From Methylovirgula sp. HY1 (GTDB lineage Bacteria > Pseudomonadota > Alphaproteobacteria > Rhizobiales > Beijerinckiaceae): a DNA stretch of 64,000 nucleotides. Under the pieces are notes generated by a model. That model ran no database searches. It saw only the letters and a program-made list of their open reading frames with translations, and was not told the DNA's origin. Every line of letters starts with the position of its first letter. Position 1 is the first letter of the stretch. A program made the position numbers and the translations under genes. Shown here in pieces: positions 1 through 9,130 of the stretch. The DNA lies in contig NZ_CP073764.1 of NCBI RefSeq assembly GCF_019343105.1, positions 1,674,001 through 1,738,000 of the forward strand, read 5' to 3'.

Positions 1-231
1 TTCGCGCTGACAAACAGTATTCATGCGCTTAAATTCACATCGTGATAAGTAAATATTTCCCTGCACCAGACCCAAGTGCGATCGATTCAGCGGACGATCT
101 TCCGTTCAGAGCAATCTGCGAAACTGGATCTATTTGATGCTCTCCCGCGCCGCTGCGGTGTCCTCTTCATACTGTTTCCATTCGGCCGGGCAATAGTCCC
201 GTCATTTCCCTTGAGCCGTAGCAGCGCAGGC

Positions 232-383
232 GCTAGAGCATGTTCCGGAAAAGTTGATCGATTTTTCCGATATTTTAGACATCGGATATATCCGATGTCT
301 CACCAAGAACATGCTCCAGCTTATTGATTTGGAGCGTTTTCCTCTCGACGGGTGATTTCACCCGATCGGAAAACGCTCTAAAA
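232..383. repeat. Composite palindromic repeat, copy 1
   Basis: Two adjacent imperfect hairpins. The first is bounded by AGAGCATGTTC and GAACATGCTC, the second by GGAGCGTTTTC and GAAAACGCTCT. The same two modules occur in inverted order at 29394-29576, and partial copies occur elsewhere in the window. It fills the space before metZ. In the rest of the first 453 bases I see no convincing gene; an open frame at 76-327 runs through the repeat and is not supported. Confidence 0.75.
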
Positions 384-453
384 CCGCACACGATAAGGCC
401 CCTGCCGATCTTGCCGTGTTGGGCGATAACTTGGCAGCAAGGAGAAAAACAGA

Positions 454-1677
454 ATGACGAAAACGCCAAAGCTTGATCCGAGCAAGCTGCGCGAAGCCAC
501 AAGGCTCGTCCACGGCGGCACGCTCAGATCGCAATTTGGCGAGACTTCGGAAGCGCTCTTCCTCACTCAGGGTTTCGTTTATGAAACAATGGAGGCGGCG
601 GAAGCGCGTTTCAAGGGCCAGAACCAAGGCTTCATCTATTCGCGCTTTTCCAATCCGACCGTTGCCATGTTCGAAGAGCGCATGTGCCTGCTCGAAGGCG
701 CGGAAGCGGCGCGTGCCACCGCGAGCGGCATGGCCGCCGTCACGGCCGCCTTGATGGGCCAGGTGCAGGCCGGCGATCATGTGGTCGCCGCCCGCGCGCT
801 TTTCGGTTCCTGCCTCTATATCGTCGAAGAACTTTTGCCGCGCTTCGGCGTCGCCTCGACTTTGGTCGACGGGACGGATCTCGCCCAATGGCGCGCCGCG
901 ATGCGGCCGCAGACCAAGGTTCTCTTCCTCGAAAGCCCAACCAATCCTTGCCTCGATGTCTATGATATCGCTGCGATCGCCGATATCGCGCATCAAAATG
1001 GGGCGACCTTGGTCGTCGACAATGTCTTTGCGTCGCCGATCCTGCAAAAGCCGTTGCGGCTCGGCGCCGATTGCACCGTTTACTCGGCGACGAAACATAT
1101 CGACGGCCATGGCCGCTGCCTCGGCGGCGTGATTCTCGCGAGCCGCGAGTTCATCGACAAGCATATCCACAATTTCCTGCGCCAGACCGGTCCGGCCATC
1201 TCGCCCTTCAATGCCTGGGTGATGTTGAAATCGCTCGAGACCTTGCATTTGCGCGTCGCGCAGCAAGTGAAAGGTGCGGAGCGGATCGCCGATGCCCTCG
1301 CTGGCCATCCCAATATCAGCCGCGTCGTCTATCCCGGCCGTGCCGATCATCCGCAAGCCGAGATCATCCGCCGTCAGATGACGGCGGGCGGCACTTTGGT
1401 CGCCTTCGAGATCGCCGGTGGCAAGGCGGCCGCCTTCGCCTTTGCCAATGCGCTCTCGATCATTGCCATTTCGAACAATCTCGGCGACGCGAAGAGCCTC
1501 ATCACCCATCCGGCGACGACGACGCATCAAAGGCTCACAGCGGAAGCGCAAGCGGCCATGGGAATCACCGCCGGCCTCCTTCGCCTCTCCGTCGGCCTCG
1601 AAGATCCCGACGATTTGATCGAGGATCTGACGCAAGCGCTCAGCGCGCTCGACCGCCCAGACCTCGCAGCCGAATAA
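454..1677 (+). CDS. metZ: O-succinylhomoserine sulfhydrylase (Cys/Met metabolism PLP enzyme)
   Basis: The 407-residue protein is a full-length fold-type I PLP enzyme of the Cys/Met metabolism family. Such enzymes make homocysteine from O-succinylhomoserine and sulfide in methionine synthesis. The PLP lysine is K214 in SATKHIDGHG and the cofactor-binding Asp is D189 in VVDN. The substrate-binding segment YSRFSNPTV lies near residues 62-70. The ATG follows GCAAGGAG at a good distance. It is a monocistronic gene with the palindromic repeat upstream. The family includes cystathionine gamma-synthase and MetY; MetZ is preferred on length and the N-terminal pattern, from memory of alphaproteobacterial MetZ. 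Confidence 0.9.
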   Translation: MTKTPKLDPSKLREATRLVHGGTLRSQFGETSEALFLTQGFVYETMEAAEARFKGQNQGFIYSRFSNPTVAMFEERMCLLEGAEAARATASGMAAVTAALMGQVQAGDHVVAARALFGSCLYIVEELLPRFGVASTLVDGTDLAQWRAAMRPQTKVLFLESPTNPCLDVYDIAAIADIAHQNGATLVVDNVFASPILQKPLRLGADCTVYSATKHIDGHGRCLGGVILASREFIDKHIHNFLRQTGPAISPFNAWVMLKSLETLHLRVAQQVKGAERIADALAGHPNISRVVYPGRADHPQAEIIRRQMTAGGTLVAFEIAGGKAAAFAFANALSIIAISNNLGDAKSLITHPATTTHQRLTAEAQAAMGITAGLLRLSVGLEDPDDLIEDLTQALSALDRPDLAAE

Positions 1678-1766
1678 TCTTACGGCGGAATGATCTAATG
1701 ATCTTTTGCTACTGGATATTCTGAGGACGCCTTGCCTGAGGGCGGAGGCGCAGTGATAGTCGCGCA

Positions 1767-2783
1767 ATGCTTATAATTCCCGCCATCGCGCCAAGGGCCA
1801 ATCTGATCACGGATGTTCCCGGCCTCAGCGTCGGGCATGCCGAAGATCGGCATATCGGCTCGGGCACCAGCGTCGTGCTGTTCGACCAGCCCGCGGTGGC
1901 CGCCGTCGCGATCCATGGCGGCGCGCCGGGCCTGCGCGACAGCGCTTTGCTGGAACCGGAAATGACGATCGAAAAGGTCGATGCTCTGGTGCTTTCCGGC
2001 GGCTCCGCCTTCGGTCTCGATTCGATGGGCGGCGTCGCCGCCTATCTGCGTGAAATCGGCCGCGGCTTCGCCATCCGAGACCTACGCGTGCCGATCGTGC
2101 CGGGCGCCATTCTCTTCGACCTCCTGAATGGTGGCGACAAAGCCTGGGGATCGGAGCCGGTTTATTGGCACCTTGGCTATCGCGCCGCCGCCGCGACCTC
2201 GCGCGCCTTCAGCCTCGGCAGTGTCGGCGCGGGCCTTGGCGCGACAACCGCCAATCTCAAAGGCGGGATCGGCTCGGCGAGCGCCTTGTCGTCGTCGAGT
2301 TTCTGGGTCGGCGCGCTCGTCGCCGTCAATGCGCTCGGGCAAGCGACGATCGGCGAGACTTCGCGATTCTGGGCATCGCCCTATGAACGCGACAGCGAGT
2401 TCGGCGGTCTCGGCTGGCCGCATATCAAGCCACATGAGGCCTGCGTTTTTCATATCAAAGGCGATGCGCCAGAAAATACGACGATCGGCGTCGTCGCAAC
2501 CGACGCGGCTTTGACGAAAGCGCAAACGAAACGGCTCGCCATCATGGCACAAGATGGAATTGCCCGGGCGCTGCGGCCGGCGCATGCCGCGCTCGATGGC
2601 GACACGATCTTCGCGGCCGCAACCGGCACCGCACTTGAACCGCCGTCGCTGCGTGACCTCACGGAAATCGGCGCGCTTGCCGCCGACTGCATGGCGCGCG
2701 CCATCGCACGCGCCATCTATGAGGCCGAGCCCCTGCCTTTCCCCGGCGCCCTGCCGAGCTGGAAACAAAAATATGCCATATAG
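1767..2783 (+). CDS. P1 family (S58, DmpA-like) aminopeptidase
   Basis: A 338-residue protein of the P1/DmpA peptidase family, whose members autoprocess into two chains and act as aminopeptidases or amidases. It shows the early glycine-rich blocks (GGAPGLRD, LSGGSAFGLD) and the processing-site region GGIGSAS at about residues 167-173, where the Ser would be the N-terminal nucleophile after cleavage. Length is typical. Substrate cannot be told from sequence. It is separated from metZ by 89 nt and may form an operon with the following membrane protein, 48 nt downstream. Confidence 0.85.
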   Translation: MLIIPAIAPRANLITDVPGLSVGHAEDRHIGSGTSVVLFDQPAVAAVAIHGGAPGLRDSALLEPEMTIEKVDALVLSGGSAFGLDSMGGVAAYLREIGRGFAIRDLRVPIVPGAILFDLLNGGDKAWGSEPVYWHLGYRAAAATSRAFSLGSVGAGLGATTANLKGGIGSASALSSSSFWVGALVAVNALGQATIGETSRFWASPYERDSEFGGLGWPHIKPHEACVFHIKGDAPENTTIGVVATDAALTKAQTKRLAIMAQDGIARALRPAHAALDGDTIFAAATGTALEPPSLRDLTEIGALAADCMARAIARAIYEAEPLPFPGALPSWKQKYAI

Positions 2784-2831
2784 CACTCGCCAAAGGGCGC
2801 ATGCATCCTCGAACGCGACTCAGAGGTCCTC

Positions 2832-3506
2832 TTGAATCCTCGCCATCTGGCCGAAAGGCTTTTCATCATTGTCGTGTTCTTCGGGCTTTTCCTGTTCCTG
2901 CCCGCAGGCACGCTCGCATGGCGGGGGGCCTGGGTCTTCATTGGCGTCTCCGCCGCCACAAATCTCCTGGTGCTTGCCGCGCTCGCACGGCTGAATCCCG
3001 AAATCTTCGCCGCGCGACGGCGTATTCAGCCGGGCACCAAACAGTGGGATCGCATTCTGCTGATGTTTTTGTTTGTCGCCTTGTGCGCAATCTTTCTCGT
3101 CGCCGGGCTCGATGTTAAGCGCTTCCATTGGTCGACGGCACCAGCCTGGACGGTTTGGTTGGGCTATGGACTCTATCTCTTCGGATCGGCGCTCTTCACC
3201 TCCGCGCAAGCCGTCAATAAATTCTTCGAGCCCGGTGTGCGCATCCAAGCCGACCGCAGCCATCATGTCATCGACCGCGGACCCTATCGAATCGTGCGGC
3301 ATCCCGGATATGTCGGCGCCTGCGGCATCTTTGTCGGCACGGCGATGGCGCTCGGCTCCCTTTGGGCGCTGGTGCCCGCGGCCTGCACGTGTCTGATTTT
3401 GGTGATCCGCACCAGCGCAGAAGATCGAACCCTGCGGGAGGAGCTTTGGGGCTATTGGGATTATGCCCGACGCGTGCGATTCAGATGGGTGCCCGGAGTC
3501 TGGTAG
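2832..3506 (+). CDS. Isoprenylcysteine carboxyl methyltransferase-like membrane protein
   Basis: The 224-residue protein has about five hydrophobic segments and ends with the conserved SAM-binding half of the ICMT/phospholipid methyltransferase fold: a HPGYVG block near residues 157-162, then EDRTLREELWGYWDYARR near the C-terminus. Bacterial members are membrane methyltransferases or demethylase-like proteins of uncertain substrate. It is 48 nt downstream of the P1 peptidase on the same strand and convergent with the next gene, with only 9 nt between stops. Confidence 0.75.
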   Translation: MNPRHLAERLFIIVVFFGLFLFLPAGTLAWRGAWVFIGVSAATNLLVLAALARLNPEIFAARRRIQPGTKQWDRILLMFLFVALCAIFLVAGLDVKRFHWSTAPAWTVWLGYGLYLFGSALFTSAQAVNKFFEPGVRIQADRSHHVIDRGPYRIVRHPGYVGACGIFVGTAMALGSLWALVPAACTCLILVIRTSAEDRTLREELWGYWDYARRVRFRWVPGVW

Positions 3507-3515
3507 ATCCGCTGA

Positions 3516-3977
3516 TCACGCAGCGGGGGAGGCCGACTTTATCTCGATCCAGGCCCAAGCAAGACGATGTTCGAAATCCTCGAGCCAGGCCTTGTCCTCT
3601 TTATGCCCGACCAGGCCGGCCTCGCGCCGCACCGCGCACCAAGCCGGCGGCGGCGGACGATCGGCATAGGTCACGGTCTGCGTATCCTCATGCACCATCA
3701 GCCAAAGCTTATCGGCGCCGACCACCTGATCGGCGATCGCGAAAGTGCATAAAGGCACCTCGGCCCAAACGGTTGCGAGCAACAGACGGCCAGAGCGCGT
3801 GATCCAAAGCTTACGCCCCGCGATCCTCGGAAGCGAATGTTCGCCATCGCTGGCGAGAAGCGGCCGCAATTCGACGATCGCAGCGTCATCGGTGGAACTG
3901 CGGCGGGAGCGATGCGTCACGCCGCTCTGCAATGCGACATGAAGGATGGTGCGGCGGGGATCGGCAATAACGGACAT
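3516..3977 (-). CDS. Hypothetical protein
   Basis: A 153-residue soluble protein I do not recognise. It has no signal peptide or membrane segment. It contains a Pro-rich stretch (DRPPPPAWCAV) and a Trp-rich C-terminal part (WLEDFEHRLAWAWIEIK). Codon use matches the neighbours and the frame is clean, which supports it as a real gene. It converges on the ICMT-like gene. Confidence 0.55.
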   Translation of the reverse strand: MSVIADPRRTILHVALQSGVTHRSRRSSTDDAAIVELRPLLASDGEHSLPRIAGRKLWITRSGRLLLATVWAEVPLCTFAIADQVVGADKLWLMVHEDTQTVTYADRPPPPAWCAVRREAGLVGHKEDKAWLEDFEHRLAWAWIEIKSASPAA

Positions 3978-4246
3978 GAGAGAAATGCCGCTGCGCCGCC
4001 CACTAAAACACTCATGGCTGCGGCAAATCCATGAGCATCAAGACATTGTGCTGAAGTATCCTTCGGCATTTCAACGATAAGCAGGGATTGAGCCAAGGCA
4101 GCGATCAACACTGGGAGCCCTGCCGCATAGATCCGAAAACGCTCTATGCGGCCGAAGATTTGATCGATCACTTTTCGGCATCTTGTGAACTCTTCGGCGC
4201 ACGTCCCGTTATCCGGCAACGATGTCATGCGCGAAAGGACAAGGTC

Positions 4247-4984
4247 ATGTTTTCTCATGTGAAAGAAACGATCATGCCGGTCGATGTCCGCGAACCTGAC
4301 GCCAAGTTCGGACAATATTTGCTCGAGCAGTTCGGCGGCGCGACCGGCGAGCTGACCGCGGCTTTGCAATATTGGGTACAATCCTTCCATGTCGAAAATG
4401 CCAGCATTCGCGACATGCTCCAGGATATTGCGATGGAAGAGTTCAGCCACCTCGAGATGGTCGGCAAGCTCATTGCGCAGCATACGAGCAAGATCGATCA
4501 GACGAAGGTCTATGAAGCGCCGCTCTTCGCCATGAAAGGCATCGGCCCGCATTTCCTCGACAGCCAAGGCACCGCCTGGACAGCCGCTTACGTCAATGAA
4601 GGCGGCAATGTCGTCCGCGATCTGCGCGCCAATATCGCATCGGAAGCGGGCGCCCGTCAGACCTATGAGGCCTTGATCAAACATTGCCGCGACGAGGGCA
4701 CGAAACGGGCGCTGACGCATCTTCTGACGCGCGAGATCACCCATGCGGACATGTTCATGAAAGCACTCGATTCCATGGGCCGGTTGACCGATCCGTTCTT
4801 CGGTACGATCCAGCCGGACGACACGGTCAACATCGTCTTCAACCTCTCGCATGGCGACGATCATCGCGGCCCATGGAACCAGGGCAGCTTCCGCTATATC
4901 GACCACCCGCGGCCGGAGGGCGGCATGCCGCCGGCGCCGATCAATCCAGATGACGAAAAGATCACCCGCCTCGCGGCGGAATAG
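4247..4984 (+). CDS. Manganese-containing catalase
   Basis: Non-heme dimanganese catalase disproportionating hydrogen peroxide. From the ATG at 4247, which follows AAAGGA by seven bases, the product is 245 residues. The four-helix bundle ligands are visible as E..H pairs: MEEFSHLEMVGK near residues 63-74 and REITHADMF near 163-171. An in-frame extension back to about 4088 exists but lacks family similarity. Length is slightly short compared with the well-studied Thermus and Lactobacillus enzymes, fitting the shorter proteobacterial subgroup. A strong palindrome at 5054-5108 follows the gene. Confidence 0.88.
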   Translation: MFSHVKETIMPVDVREPDAKFGQYLLEQFGGATGELTAALQYWVQSFHVENASIRDMLQDIAMEEFSHLEMVGKLIAQHTSKIDQTKVYEAPLFAMKGIGPHFLDSQGTAWTAAYVNEGGNVVRDLRANIASEAGARQTYEALIKHCRDEGTKRALTHLLTREITHADMFMKALDSMGRLTDPFFGTIQPDDTVNIVFNLSHGDDHRGPWNQGSFRYIDHPRPEGGMPPAPINPDDEKITRLAAE

Positions 4985-5053
4985 GTCTTTTCCAAACCCG
5001 TCGACCTCGCCGCGCGCGCCCGGAAGAACCTCCCGATTTTTCCGGGATAATTT

Positions 5054-5168
5054 TCGATCACGGTCATGATTTTGGATTGAAACAATCCAAAATCATGACC
5101 GTGATCGATTCAAATAGCTTGGAGCGGGATGCCGAAAACCGCTCACACTTTTCCGCATCCCGCTCTAG
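5054..5168. repeat. Perfect 26-bp-arm palindrome plus second hairpin (repeat family)
   Basis: Positions 5054-5079 and 5083-5108 are perfect inverted repeats of 26 bp around a loop of three A. A second hairpin at about 5121-5165 is bounded by GAGCGGGATGC and GCATCCCGCTC and ends in CTCTAG, the end signature of the dispersed repeat family. A degenerate copy of the first hairpin is at about 41306-41346. It could also end catalase transcription, though a T-run is missing. Confidence 0.8.
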
Positions 5169-5252
5169 CGGCGGGGTCGCCCCCGTGTTAGGCGAAGCAG
5201 TAAAGCGCGGCAAACCGGCCGCGGCTCAACGCTTTAAGAAAATGCTTCGCCA

Positions 5253-6560
5253 ATGATTCCGCGCTATTCCCGTCCCGAAATGGTTACGCTCTGGGAGCCA
5301 GAGACCCGCTTTCGCATCTGGTTCGAGATCGAAGCGCATGCCTGCGACGCTCTGGCCGAGCTTGGCACCATTCCGAAAGAAGCCGCGCAGGCGATCTGGG
5401 AAAAAGGCGGCAAAGCCAAATTCGATGTCGCCCGCATCGACGAGATCGAACGCGTCACCAAACATGACGTCATCGCCTTTTTGACTCATCTCGCCGAATT
5501 CGTCGGTCCCGAGGCGCGTTTCATTCATCAAGGCATGACCTCGTCCGATGTGCTCGACACTTGTCTTGCCGTGCAGCTTTCGCGCGCCAGCGATATTCTC
5601 ATCACTGATGTCGACGCATTGCTCGCAGCGCTCAAGCGGCGCGCCTTCGAGCATAAGTTCACGCCGACCATCGGCCGCTCGCATGGCATTCATGCCGAAC
5701 CCGTCACCTTCGGTCTGAAGCTCGCCGAAGCCTATGCGGAATTTGTTCGCGCCCGCGCCCGGCTTGTCGCGGCACGCGCCGAAATCGCGACTTGCGCCAT
5801 TTCCGGCGCTGTCGGCACGTTCGCCAATATCGATCCGCGTGTCGAAGAACATGTCGCCGAGAAATTGGGGCTGACGCCGGAGCCGGCGTCGACCCAGATC
5901 ATTCCGCGCGACCGCCATGCCATGTTCTTTGCGACGCTCGGCGTCATTGCTTCTTCGATCGAACGCCTCGCTATCGAGATCCGGCATTTGCAACGCACCG
6001 AAGTGCTCGAAGCCGAAGAATATTTTTCGGAGGGACAGAAAGGTTCTTCCGCCATGCCGCATAAGCGCAATCCGGTGCTCAGCGAGAATCTGACCGGGCT
6101 CGCCCGTCTCGTGCGCGGCATGGTGATGCCCGCGATGGAAAATGTCGCGCTCTGGCACGAACGCGATATTTCACATTCCTCGGTCGAGCGGATGATTGCG
6201 CCCGATGCGACGATCACTCTGGATTTCGCGCTGGCGCGACTGACGCAAGTGATCGACAAGCTGCTCATCTATCCGGCACGGATGCAGAAAAATCTCGATG
6301 CGCTCGGCGGCCTCGTCCATTCGCAACGGGTGTTGCTGGCACTGACGCAAAAAGGCGTCAGCCGCGAGGATGCCTATGCGCTGGTCCAGCGCAACGCGAT
6401 GCCGGTCTGGCGCGGCGAAGGCGAGTTCCTGCCGCTTTTGAAGCAAGATGCCGAGGTCAAGAAAGTGCTGAGCGATGCCGAACTCGAAGACCTCTTCGAT
6501 CTCGGCTATCATTTGAAACATGTCGAGACGATTTTCGCGCGGGTGTTCGGCACGGCGTGA
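5253..6560 (+). CDS. purB: Adenylosuccinate lyase
   Basis: The 435-residue protein is a full-length fumarase/aspartase superfamily enzyme that releases fumarate from SAICAR and adenylosuccinate in purine synthesis. The superfamily signature GSSAMPHKRNP lies near residue 266, with the flexible catalytic Ser loop. The other conserved blocks are TSSDVLDT near residue 96 and GRSHGIHAEP near 145. Start is the first ATG with strong similarity (MIPRYSRPEM). The next gene starts 69 nt after the stop on the same strand. Confidence 0.95.
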   Translation: MIPRYSRPEMVTLWEPETRFRIWFEIEAHACDALAELGTIPKEAAQAIWEKGGKAKFDVARIDEIERVTKHDVIAFLTHLAEFVGPEARFIHQGMTSSDVLDTCLAVQLSRASDILITDVDALLAALKRRAFEHKFTPTIGRSHGIHAEPVTFGLKLAEAYAEFVRARARLVAARAEIATCAISGAVGTFANIDPRVEEHVAEKLGLTPEPASTQIIPRDRHAMFFATLGVIASSIERLAIEIRHLQRTEVLEAEEYFSEGQKGSSAMPHKRNPVLSENLTGLARLVRGMVMPAMENVALWHERDISHSSVERMIAPDATITLDFALARLTQVIDKLLIYPARMQKNLDALGGLVHSQRVLLALTQKGVSREDAYALVQRNAMPVWRGEGEFLPLLKQDAEVKKVLSDAELEDLFDLGYHLKHVETIFARVFGTA

Positions 6561-6629
6561 GCGAACTCTTTCCCCTTGCGGGAGAAGGGCGCGTCGCAAG
6601 ATTGGCGCTTCAACATGAAAGGTGAATTG

Positions 6630-7259
6630 ATGAAGCCACAAGCGCGGCTCGAAACTTTGATCGGCACGATCGTCGGAGATCCGCGGCTGCACGCGCGCTG
6701 GCTCAACACATTTTCCTTTCTCGAATATGTCGGCTTCCGTAAGATCGTGAAGAGCCAAAGAGCCGAGGCGGTGAATGCCACCATCCTCACCCATGCGGTC
6801 GAGGAAGGCCGGCATGCCCTGCGCCTCAAGAAGCTCGCCATGCAGGTCGGCGGCCAGGCTTTCGAGACCTATGCAACAGAGACGCTGCTCTGCGGCGAAG
6901 AGGCGGAAGATTATTTCCAGGCGCTCGATCATCAATGCGAAGCGCAATTTTTCGATCGCGACGAGCCGGCCCGCGCAAAGCTCACCTATCTTTATGTGAC
7001 CTGGCTCGTCGAGCGCCGCGCTCTCGAAGTTTATGGCGCCTATAAGTCCGCGCTCGCGGGCACGGCGATCGCGCAAAAGCTCGACGGGCTGCTCGCCGAG
7101 GAAATTGGTCATTTGCGCCAGGTCGAATCCGAACTCGCAACCAACGATCCTCAGCACGCGACACGCGCGCCACTGGTCATCGCTCTCGAAGCGCAGCTCT
7201 ATGAGACATTTCTCGGCACTTTGGCCGCGGCGCTCGCGGCAATGCCGGCGCACGTCTGA
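6630..7259 (+). CDS. Ferritin-like domain protein of unknown function
   Basis: From ATG 6630, preceded by AAAGGTG, the protein has 209 residues and is all-helical. Carboxylate/His motifs spaced like a ferritin-like diiron bundle are present: EEGRHALRLKK, EEAEDYF, ERRALEVYGAYK and EEIGHLRQVE. This suggests an oxidase, hydroxylase or metal-binding role. I do not recognise a named family. It lies just downstream of purB and upstream of a serine hydrolase. An upstream start at 6615 is also possible. Confidence 0.65.
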   Translation: MKPQARLETLIGTIVGDPRLHARWLNTFSFLEYVGFRKIVKSQRAEAVNATILTHAVEEGRHALRLKKLAMQVGGQAFETYATETLLCGEEAEDYFQALDHQCEAQFFDRDEPARAKLTYLYVTWLVERRALEVYGAYKSALAGTAIAQKLDGLLAEEIGHLRQVESELATNDPQHATRAPLVIALEAQLYETFLGTLAAALAAMPAHV

Positions 7260-7325
7260 AGTCTTGATTTGCCGAGGAAACATCCCACGTCTGGCTTCCC
7301 ACTCCGCAACACCACTGTTTTCCCC

Positions 7326-7895
7326 ATGCGCACGCAGGACGCCGACATTCTCATCATCCCCGGTCTCGGCAATTCCGGGCCGGACCATTGGCAAAGCCGC
7401 TGGGAAGCCAAACTTTCCAGCGCGCGGCGCGTCGTCCAAGACGATTGGGACCATCCGGAACTCGGCGCGTGGACGGCACAGATCGGCACGGCCATCCGCT
7501 CCGCCACAAAGCCTGTCGTTCTCATCGCGCATAGTCTCGGCGTGATTGCCGCCGTGCATGCCATCCAGACTCTAACTGGCGAGCAAGGCGCAGGCGGGAT
7601 CGCTGGCGGCTTCTTCGTCGCGCCGCCATCAGAGCGCGCGATCACCAAACATGCCGCCATCGACCCGCATTTTGCGCCGATCCCGACCGCGCCGCTGCCC
7701 TTCCCTTCCGTGCTCGTGGCGAGCCGCGACGATCCGTTTTCGACTTATGGCGACACAGAAGACATGGCCTATGCCTGGGGCGCGGCGCTCGCGGACGCGG
7801 GATTTTCCGGCCATATCAATGTGGACAGCGGCCACGGCCCCTGGCCGGAAGGGCTGATGCGCCTCGCCGGATTTTTGAAAGCGATCCGCGGGTGA
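7326..7895 (+). CDS. RBBP9/YdeN-family serine hydrolase
   Basis: A 189-residue small alpha/beta hydrolase. The N-terminus IIPGLGNSGPDHWQSRWE is characteristic of the RBBP9/YdeN family. The nucleophile elbow is HSLGV, the acid probably lies in SRDDPFS, and the His in NVDSGHGPWPEG. The ATG at 7326 fits the family N-terminus better than upstream in-frame starts. Physiological substrate is unknown. It is the last intact gene before a decayed patch. Confidence 0.85.
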   Translation: MRTQDADILIIPGLGNSGPDHWQSRWEAKLSSARRVVQDDWDHPELGAWTAQIGTAIRSATKPVVLIAHSLGVIAAVHAIQTLTGEQGAGGIAGGFFVAPPSERAITKHAAIDPHFAPIPTAPLPFPSVLVASRDDPFSTYGDTEDMAYAWGAALADAGFSGHINVDSGHGPWPEGLMRLAGFLKAIRG

Positions 7896-7905
7896 TCGAT
7901 AGCCA

Positions 7906-8381
7906 TTGACGCCATATGGTGAGCCACTTTTCTACCAGCGCATCGATTATGACGACGCGATCGTAGAGATGAAGCTCCCTCGCGCGTCCCGACTCCGGTT
8001 CCGCCGTCGCAGCACAGCTCGAAATATTCTCTGTTCCATGGCCGGCCGAACATTCGCGAGGTGGGCTATGACAATGAACGCCGGCAAAGGCGACCATCGG
8101 CATTTTAAAGGCACCGAAGCCGTCATGCCTTCACGAGCGTCGAGCAATTGATGGCCGATTTCTGGTCCGACGTCCACGCCCTGCGAGGAAAGCCATGCTT
8201 CGTCGATGCTTGGCATCGTGCGGAGGACGGCGAGACGTTTGATGCCCGTCATTTGGCTTTCGAAAGCTGGGATGCTCTCGCCCGCGTGCTGACCAACAAG
8301 AGAGCAGCGGGGCTGCTCGAAACCGCTGATGGCGGTCTCCGCGCCGATTACGATGCAATTGAAACGAAAATTGCTATCTGA
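7906..8381 (+). pseudogene. Frameshifted remnant of a DUF6516-type toxin and its partner
   Basis: Recognisable pieces alternate between two frames. RIDYDDAIVEMKL is in the frame of 7906. YSLFHGRPNIREVGYDNERR, from 8025, is in another frame. GKGDHRHFKGTEA, from 8083, is back in the first frame. FTSVEQLMADFWSDV, from about 8130, is in the second again. Together they rebuild the body of a DUF6516-like protein (GYDNER, KGDH, VEQLM.DF blocks, from memory of the family). The last frame runs into a stretch resembling the partner regulator (FESWDALARVLTNKR) and ends at 8381. At least three frameshifts make it non-functional. Confidence 0.6.
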
Positions 8382-8411
8382 CGCAGATGCTCGTTTCCAA
8401 AGAGGTCTGCC

Positions 8412-8639
8412 GTGAAAGTCGAACTCGAATTCGTGCCGCCGGAAGGCGAGGAGCGTTCCACCGTCCGCATCATTCTCGACCCGCTCGGCGAATCGCCGAC
8501 GAGCGGTCTGCCGACGCTGACCCCCAATTGCAAAACCTATGAAGAGCTCGAAGCCCAGGTGCAACTGATCGAGCGGCACCTCGGCAAGGTCCGTAAGGAG
8601 GGCGCGAAGTTCTTCAACGTCCCGCAAAAGGGAGGCTGA
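8412..8639 (+). CDS. Small hypothetical protein
   Basis: A 75-residue protein starting with MKVELEFVPPEGEER, with a predicted helix in EELEAQVQLIERHLGKVRKEG. It has normal codon use and an intact frame but no family I recognise. It starts 30 nt after the toxin relic and may be an independent gene or part of the same accessory patch. Confidence 0.45.
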   Translation: MKVELEFVPPEGEERSTVRIILDPLGESPTSGLPTLTPNCKTYEELEAQVQLIERHLGKVRKEGAKFFNVPQKGG

Positions 8640-8712
8640 GGGCAGCTTCGCCGAAGGAAATTGCGGGAACTCAGCGCCAATGTTTGGGACGCCGCGCTTG
8701 CCGCTGTCGCTT

Positions 8713-9036
8713 TCACAAATTCGGATCGAGCAGGCGCAGCACCATGCCGTCGATCTCCGGCGTGACGAGGATCATGCAGGTCAGCCGGCTGTTGTCTCGT
8801 TTCGTCAGCTCGAGGGAATCGATCATCATCTGCTCCAGCTCATGCGGCGGCTTCAGCTTCGGCAGCCATTCTGGATCGACATAGACATGGCAGGAGCCGC
8901 AGCTGCAGGTGCCGCCGCATTCGCCGCGAATGGTAGGGATGAAATTCGCCTGGCCCACCCGCATGAGGATCGCACCATCCTCGGCATTGACCGGATGTTC
9001 GGTGCCGTCATGTTCGATAAAGAGGATCTTCGTCAT
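8713..9036 (-). CDS. 2Fe-2S ferredoxin (adrenodoxin/FdxB type)
   Basis: A 107-residue electron carrier. The cluster ligands are seen as C-X5-C-X2-C (CGGTCSCGSC) and a downstream Cys in LTCMI, the vertebrate/Isc-type ferredoxin arrangement. Such proteins serve Fe-S cluster assembly or donate electrons to oxygenases and P450s. It starts with MTKILFIEHDG. It lies downstream of rpsD on the same strand but is separated by a clear terminator, so it is probably an independent unit. Confidence 0.9.
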   Translation of the reverse strand: MTKILFIEHDGTEHPVNAEDGAILMRVGQANFIPTIRGECGGTCSCGSCHVYVDPEWLPKLKPPHELEQMMIDSLELTKRDNSRLTCMILVTPEIDGMVLRLLDPNL

Positions 9037-9083
9037 TGGCGCCGCTCATTCTTCCGAGTGATGATCGGGGCTGTTCAAGCAAT

Positions 9084-9109
9084 AAAAAGGCCGCCCGAAG
9101 GCGGCCTTT
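9084..9109 (-). terminator. Rho-independent terminator of rpsD
   Basis: A GGCCGCC/GGCGGCC stem around a four-base loop lies at 9089-9106. It is flanked by five A at 9084-9088, which read as a U-run on the minus strand. It lies 25 nt after the rpsD stop. Three T on the other side make it weakly bidirectional. Confidence 0.85.
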
Positions 9110-9130
9110 GATCTCGAGCGCGCGACTGGC

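Noticed and set aside
358-1767. Long minus-strand open frame opposite metZ
   Set aside because: Shadow of the third-position GC bias of metZ; no recognisable domain.
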